Shown piece by piece: positions 5,050-7,246 of a stretch of 7,246 nt of DNA. This DNA comes from Caryophanales bacterium (GTDB lineage Bacteria > Bacillota_I > Bacilli_A > RFN20 > CAG-826). Both the position numbers and the translations under genes were made by a program. Location of the stretch: assembly GCA_016280685.1 (NCBI GenBank), contig JAEEHE010000129.1:1-7246 (forward strand), in the 5' to 3' direction. How positions within the stretch are numbered: position 1 is the stretch's first letter; each line of letters begins with the position of its first letter. The notes under the pieces are model-generated. The model was given only the letters and a program-made list of their open reading frames with translations, made no database searches and was not told the DNA's origin.

Positions 5050-6111
5050 TTATTGAAGGTCATTAATCTCTTCAGCATCTTTGCTGGATTCTTGTTGTTC
5101 TTGCGCTACTTTTAAAGCTTTTTGTTCTTCTTTTTCTTTATCCACCCACTCTGGATGATCAGCAGGATTTGGACCTTGTGTGATGGTGAGTTGTGGATAT
5201 GGAACAGTAATTGCGTTCTCATTTAAGAACATATAGATATCACGTTTCATGTCTCTAGTATTTTGGAAACGATCTTCTTCTTTAACTTTTGCGATGACTT
5301 TCAAAATAACCGCGGAATCACCGAGTTCTTCGACGCCTTTATAATAAGGACCTTCGACGATGGTTGGGATTCTTTCTTTCATATCTTTTAATCTCTCGAT
5401 TAATAATGTTTCAGTTCTCTTGAGATTTTCTTCGTAAGGAATAGCGATTTCCACGACTGATAAGGATAAGGAATTGGTTAAATTAACCATCGATGTAATG
5501 GCGCTATTGGAGATGACTTTAATGTTGCCACCAGCATCTTCTAATTTGGTGTTCTTTAAACCGATTTCGGTAATCGTACCACGGAAATCATCGACGACAA
5601 CGATATCGCCGACTTCAAAGGCGCTATCAGCGACGAGGAAAATACCAGCGATAATATCTTGGATAAGAGATTGGCAACCTAAGCCTATGATAAGAGTTAA
5701 GATACCGATACTTGCTAAGATCTTATCTGTCTCAACGCCCCACTTCTTTAATCCCACGAAGATGGCGATGACGATAGCCACCCATTTGATTAAAGATTTC
5801 ACTAAGGATGTGATTGTCGCAGCCTTTTTGTTTCTGAACTTCAAATATTTGAAGATCAAATTCAATAAAGCGATGATTAAGGCTAAGACGCCGATAACCG
5901 CGAGTGTGTAGATGATTTTATCACCATTGTCTTTGAACCAATTGCCTAAGGCGACAAAACCATTACCACCTTCGTAAATTGGTTTACCTTGGAAGATATA
6001 GTCCCATAGTAAGATGACTAATAATGCGACCACGCCAAGAGTCCATAAGATGACATTGGTCACAAGTGTCTTTGTGGGAATCTTCTTCCTTTCTTCTTTC
6101 TTTTCTGACAT
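5050..6111 (-). CDS. mscS: MscS-family small-conductance mechanosensitive channel
   Basis: A 353-residue membrane channel of the MscS family, which opens under membrane tension to release solutes during hypo-osmotic shock. Hydrophobic helices lie at about 16-37, 64-90 and 104-121. They are followed by the pore-lining segment 131-163, which carries the family signature GLGCQSLIQDIIAGIFLVAD, then FEVGD and the beta domain (VVVDDFRGTITEIGLKNTKL, then VISNSAI where family members have the IPN motif). Residues about 215-312 are the cytoplasmic alpha-beta domain. Residues 316-353 form a charged Lys/Glu/Gln tail beyond the usual end. The length fits the short MscS class (E. coli 286) plus extra N- and C-terminal parts. 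The ATG has a perfect AAAGGAGG about eight bases upstream. It lies 52 bases after an acidic repeat-protein gene with no clear terminator between them. The symbol is a family-level assignment. Confidence 0.95.
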   Translation of the reverse strand: MSEKKEERKKIPTKTLVTNVILWTLGVVALLVILLWDYIFQGKPIYEGGNGFVALGNWFKDNGDKIIYTLAVIGVLALIIALLNLIFKYLKFRNKKAATITSLVKSLIKWVAIVIAIFVGLKKWGVETDKILASIGILTLIIGLGCQSLIQDIIAGIFLVADSAFEVGDIVVVDDFRGTITEIGLKNTKLEDAGGNIKVISNSAITSMVNLTNSLSLSVVEIAIPYEENLKRTETLLIERLKDMKERIPTIVEGPYYKGVEELGDSAVILKVIAKVKEEDRFQNTRDMKRDIYMFLNENAITVPYPQLTITQGPNPADHPEWVDKEKEEQKALKVAQEQQESSKDAEEINDLQ

Positions 6112-6163
6112 AATTCGTTCCTCCTTTTATGTCTTTTTTATTAAACGGATTAAACCGTATTAA

Positions 6164-7246
6164 TTAAATTTCCATCACCATGAAGGTTGTTGTATCTAAA
6201 ACGACGAAATCAAGTAATATTATCGGTACAGGGTTACCATATTCATGTTCACTACCTGGATTCTCAGCGTTATATTTATCGATATCGCTTTCCAGGTCGG
6301 AATTGCACGAAATTTCCGCGATATAAACACCGCCTAAATTGAAGGCATATTCTAAATCTCCACCAAGTGTACATGGTTTATTAGCTAATGCTTTTTCAGG
6401 ATTATCTTCGTTATAACACCATCCACTTGATGTCCAGGAACCTTTTTGTCCATCTTCATCAGAGTTATATAAATCAATTGTAAAATCTGTATAATGGGAA
6501 TCATCTTCTAAAGAAATGAAACCGCGATAAGAATATGTATCAGTGCTTGTGTTGTGGACTTTTTGAATAAATATTGTGTTATAAGCAATGCTGAAACCAC
6601 CATCATAAACAAAACTTTCGTCCTCATATAATAGGCTTGCTTCGGAATCGGATGAGTCAACAGGAAAACCATATAATTTGATATCGAAAGGACTATCGGT
6701 ATTTTCATCGAGGAAATCCCACAACAGGCTATTATTGTTAGCGTTATTAGGAACAAGAATTCCATCGATTAAATTCAAATCAACGGTAACTTGCTCTGAA
6801 TTGAGAGAGCTGGTTAAGGTTGTAGAGAAGTTTTCCCACGCAAAGATGTTTGTGGATTCAGGAACGATATTAACATCGTGTTCAAAGTATCTCGAATCGA
6901 TTTCAAAATCTAAACCGGTAATTATTTCTTGGAAATAACCATCTTTACGGATACGGAAGAAATTAATTTCTTGCTCACGTAAAGTAATATCGACATATGA
7001 TGGTTCTGGTTGATCTGGATGTTCTGCGACATAAGCGGCGATATCTTCCGCTTTTCTCGATTCGCAAAGCACTTCGACGAGATAACTACCTTCTGAACTT
7101 AAAGCACCGAATTCAATACTAATTTCTTGCACTGTATTAGGATAATCAAAATCGGTTGAAGAGAATGATGAATCAGCTTTGGTGCCACCGACATATTCGT
7201 AGAAATTCATATAATAATTGGAATAATCTGTCGTATCTTCAGTCAA
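6164..7246 (-). CDS. C-terminal part of an acidic protein with a repeated module (5' end missing)
   Basis: At least 360 residues with the frame open to the window edge; the TTG at the edge is most simply an internal Leu codon, so the true start lies outside. The protein is acidic and rich in Ser, Thr, Asp, Asn and Tyr, with no membrane helix and no LPXTG sorting motif at its end. Residues about 7-100 and 249-360 are two copies of one module: the best-matching stretch, 53-77 against 306-330, aligns without gaps with 11 of 25 identities. The pattern is G.Y..E..C.S....DI..Y.AE.P. Between them lies about 150 residues of other beta-rich sequence. Composition suggests a secreted or surface protein, but the signal region is not visible. 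I recognise no family. It lies 52 bases upstream of the MscS gene on the same strand. Confidence 0.8.
   Translation of the reverse strand: MTEDTTDYSNYYMNFYEYVGGTKADSSFSSTDFDYPNTVQEISIEFGALSSEGSYLVEVLCESRKAEDIAAYVAEHPDQPEPSYVDITLREQEINFFRIRKDGYFQEIITGLDFEIDSRYFEHDVNIVPESTNIFAWENFSTTLTSSLNSEQVTVDLNLIDGILVPNNANNNSLLWDFLDENTDSPFDIKLYGFPVDSSDSEASLLYEDESFVYDGGFSIAYNTIFIQKVHNTSTDTYSYRGFISLEDDSHYTDFTIDLYNSDEDGQKGSWTSSGWCYNEDNPEKALANKPCTLGGDLEYAFNLGGVYIAEISCNSDLESDIDKYNAENPGSEHEYGNPVPIILLDFVVLDTTTFMVMEI

Noticed and set aside
5474..5911. Plus-strand open frame of 145 codons opposite the MscS gene
   Set aside because: It is antisense to a clear MscS domain, its sequence shows no domain and it has no promoter or terminator of its own.
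6145..6158. ACGG/CCGT hairpin after the acidic-protein gene as a terminator
   Set aside because: Only four base pairs, with no proper U-tract following it, so it does not separate the acidic-protein gene from the MscS gene convincingly.
6508..6938. Short open frames overlapping the acidic-protein gene (minus 6508-6765 and plus 6678-6938)
   Set aside because: Both overlap a longer frame with a clear internal protein repeat; neither has a start signal or recognisable product.
7244..7246. TTG at the window edge as the start of the acidic protein
   Set aside because: It coincides with the edge, no upstream ribosome binding site can be seen, and there is no signal peptide. The frame most likely continues outside.

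Overview
The window is AT-rich bacterial DNA in which every supported gene lies on the minus strand, so transcription runs from high to low coordinates. The families present are a BspA-type leucine-rich repeat membrane protein, a short-signal lipoprotein, a Sel1-repeat protein, an MscS channel and a large acidic repeat protein. Together with clean Shine-Dalgarno sites and short U-tract terminators, they suggest a low-GC Gram-positive lineage: Bacillota, probably class Bacilli or an uncultured gut relative near Erysipelotrichia/Mollicutes. Trp is read from TGG and one gene stops at TGA, so the standard bacterial code is in use rather than the Mycoplasma code. The placement is inferred from gene content alone.

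Read in transcription order, 7246 to 3889 is one probable operon. It holds the C-terminal 360 residues of an acidic protein with an internally repeated module, an MscS-family mechanosensitive channel, a membrane protein made of two YccF domains, and a HAD hydrolase. The gaps are 52, 30 and 2 bases, and a terminator stem overlaps the HAD stop codon. 3756 to 1307 is a second operon of a Sel1-repeat protein, an ASCH-domain protein (4-base ATGA overlap) and a lipoprotein, closed by a terminator. 1247 to 158 is a single gene for a four-helix membrane protein with a C-terminal leucine-rich repeat, with its own terminator.

The last stretch, 136 to 1, is the best regulatory signal in the window. It has a promoter, a leader of about 75 bases that can form either a small hairpin or an overlapping terminator hairpin, then a strong ribosome binding site and the first eight codons of a gene that runs off the edge. 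This is the layout of a transcription attenuator, but I cannot assign it to a known riboswitch or leader class.

Functionally, the channel, YccF and lipoprotein genes point to cell-envelope roles. The sequence does not show that the genes act as one system, and I see no phage, insertion sequence, CRISPR array, defence island, tRNA or rRNA. No gene-free stretch exceeds 300 bases; the longest, 3757-3901, is a very AT-rich spacer holding the HAD terminator and the start region of the Sel1 operon.
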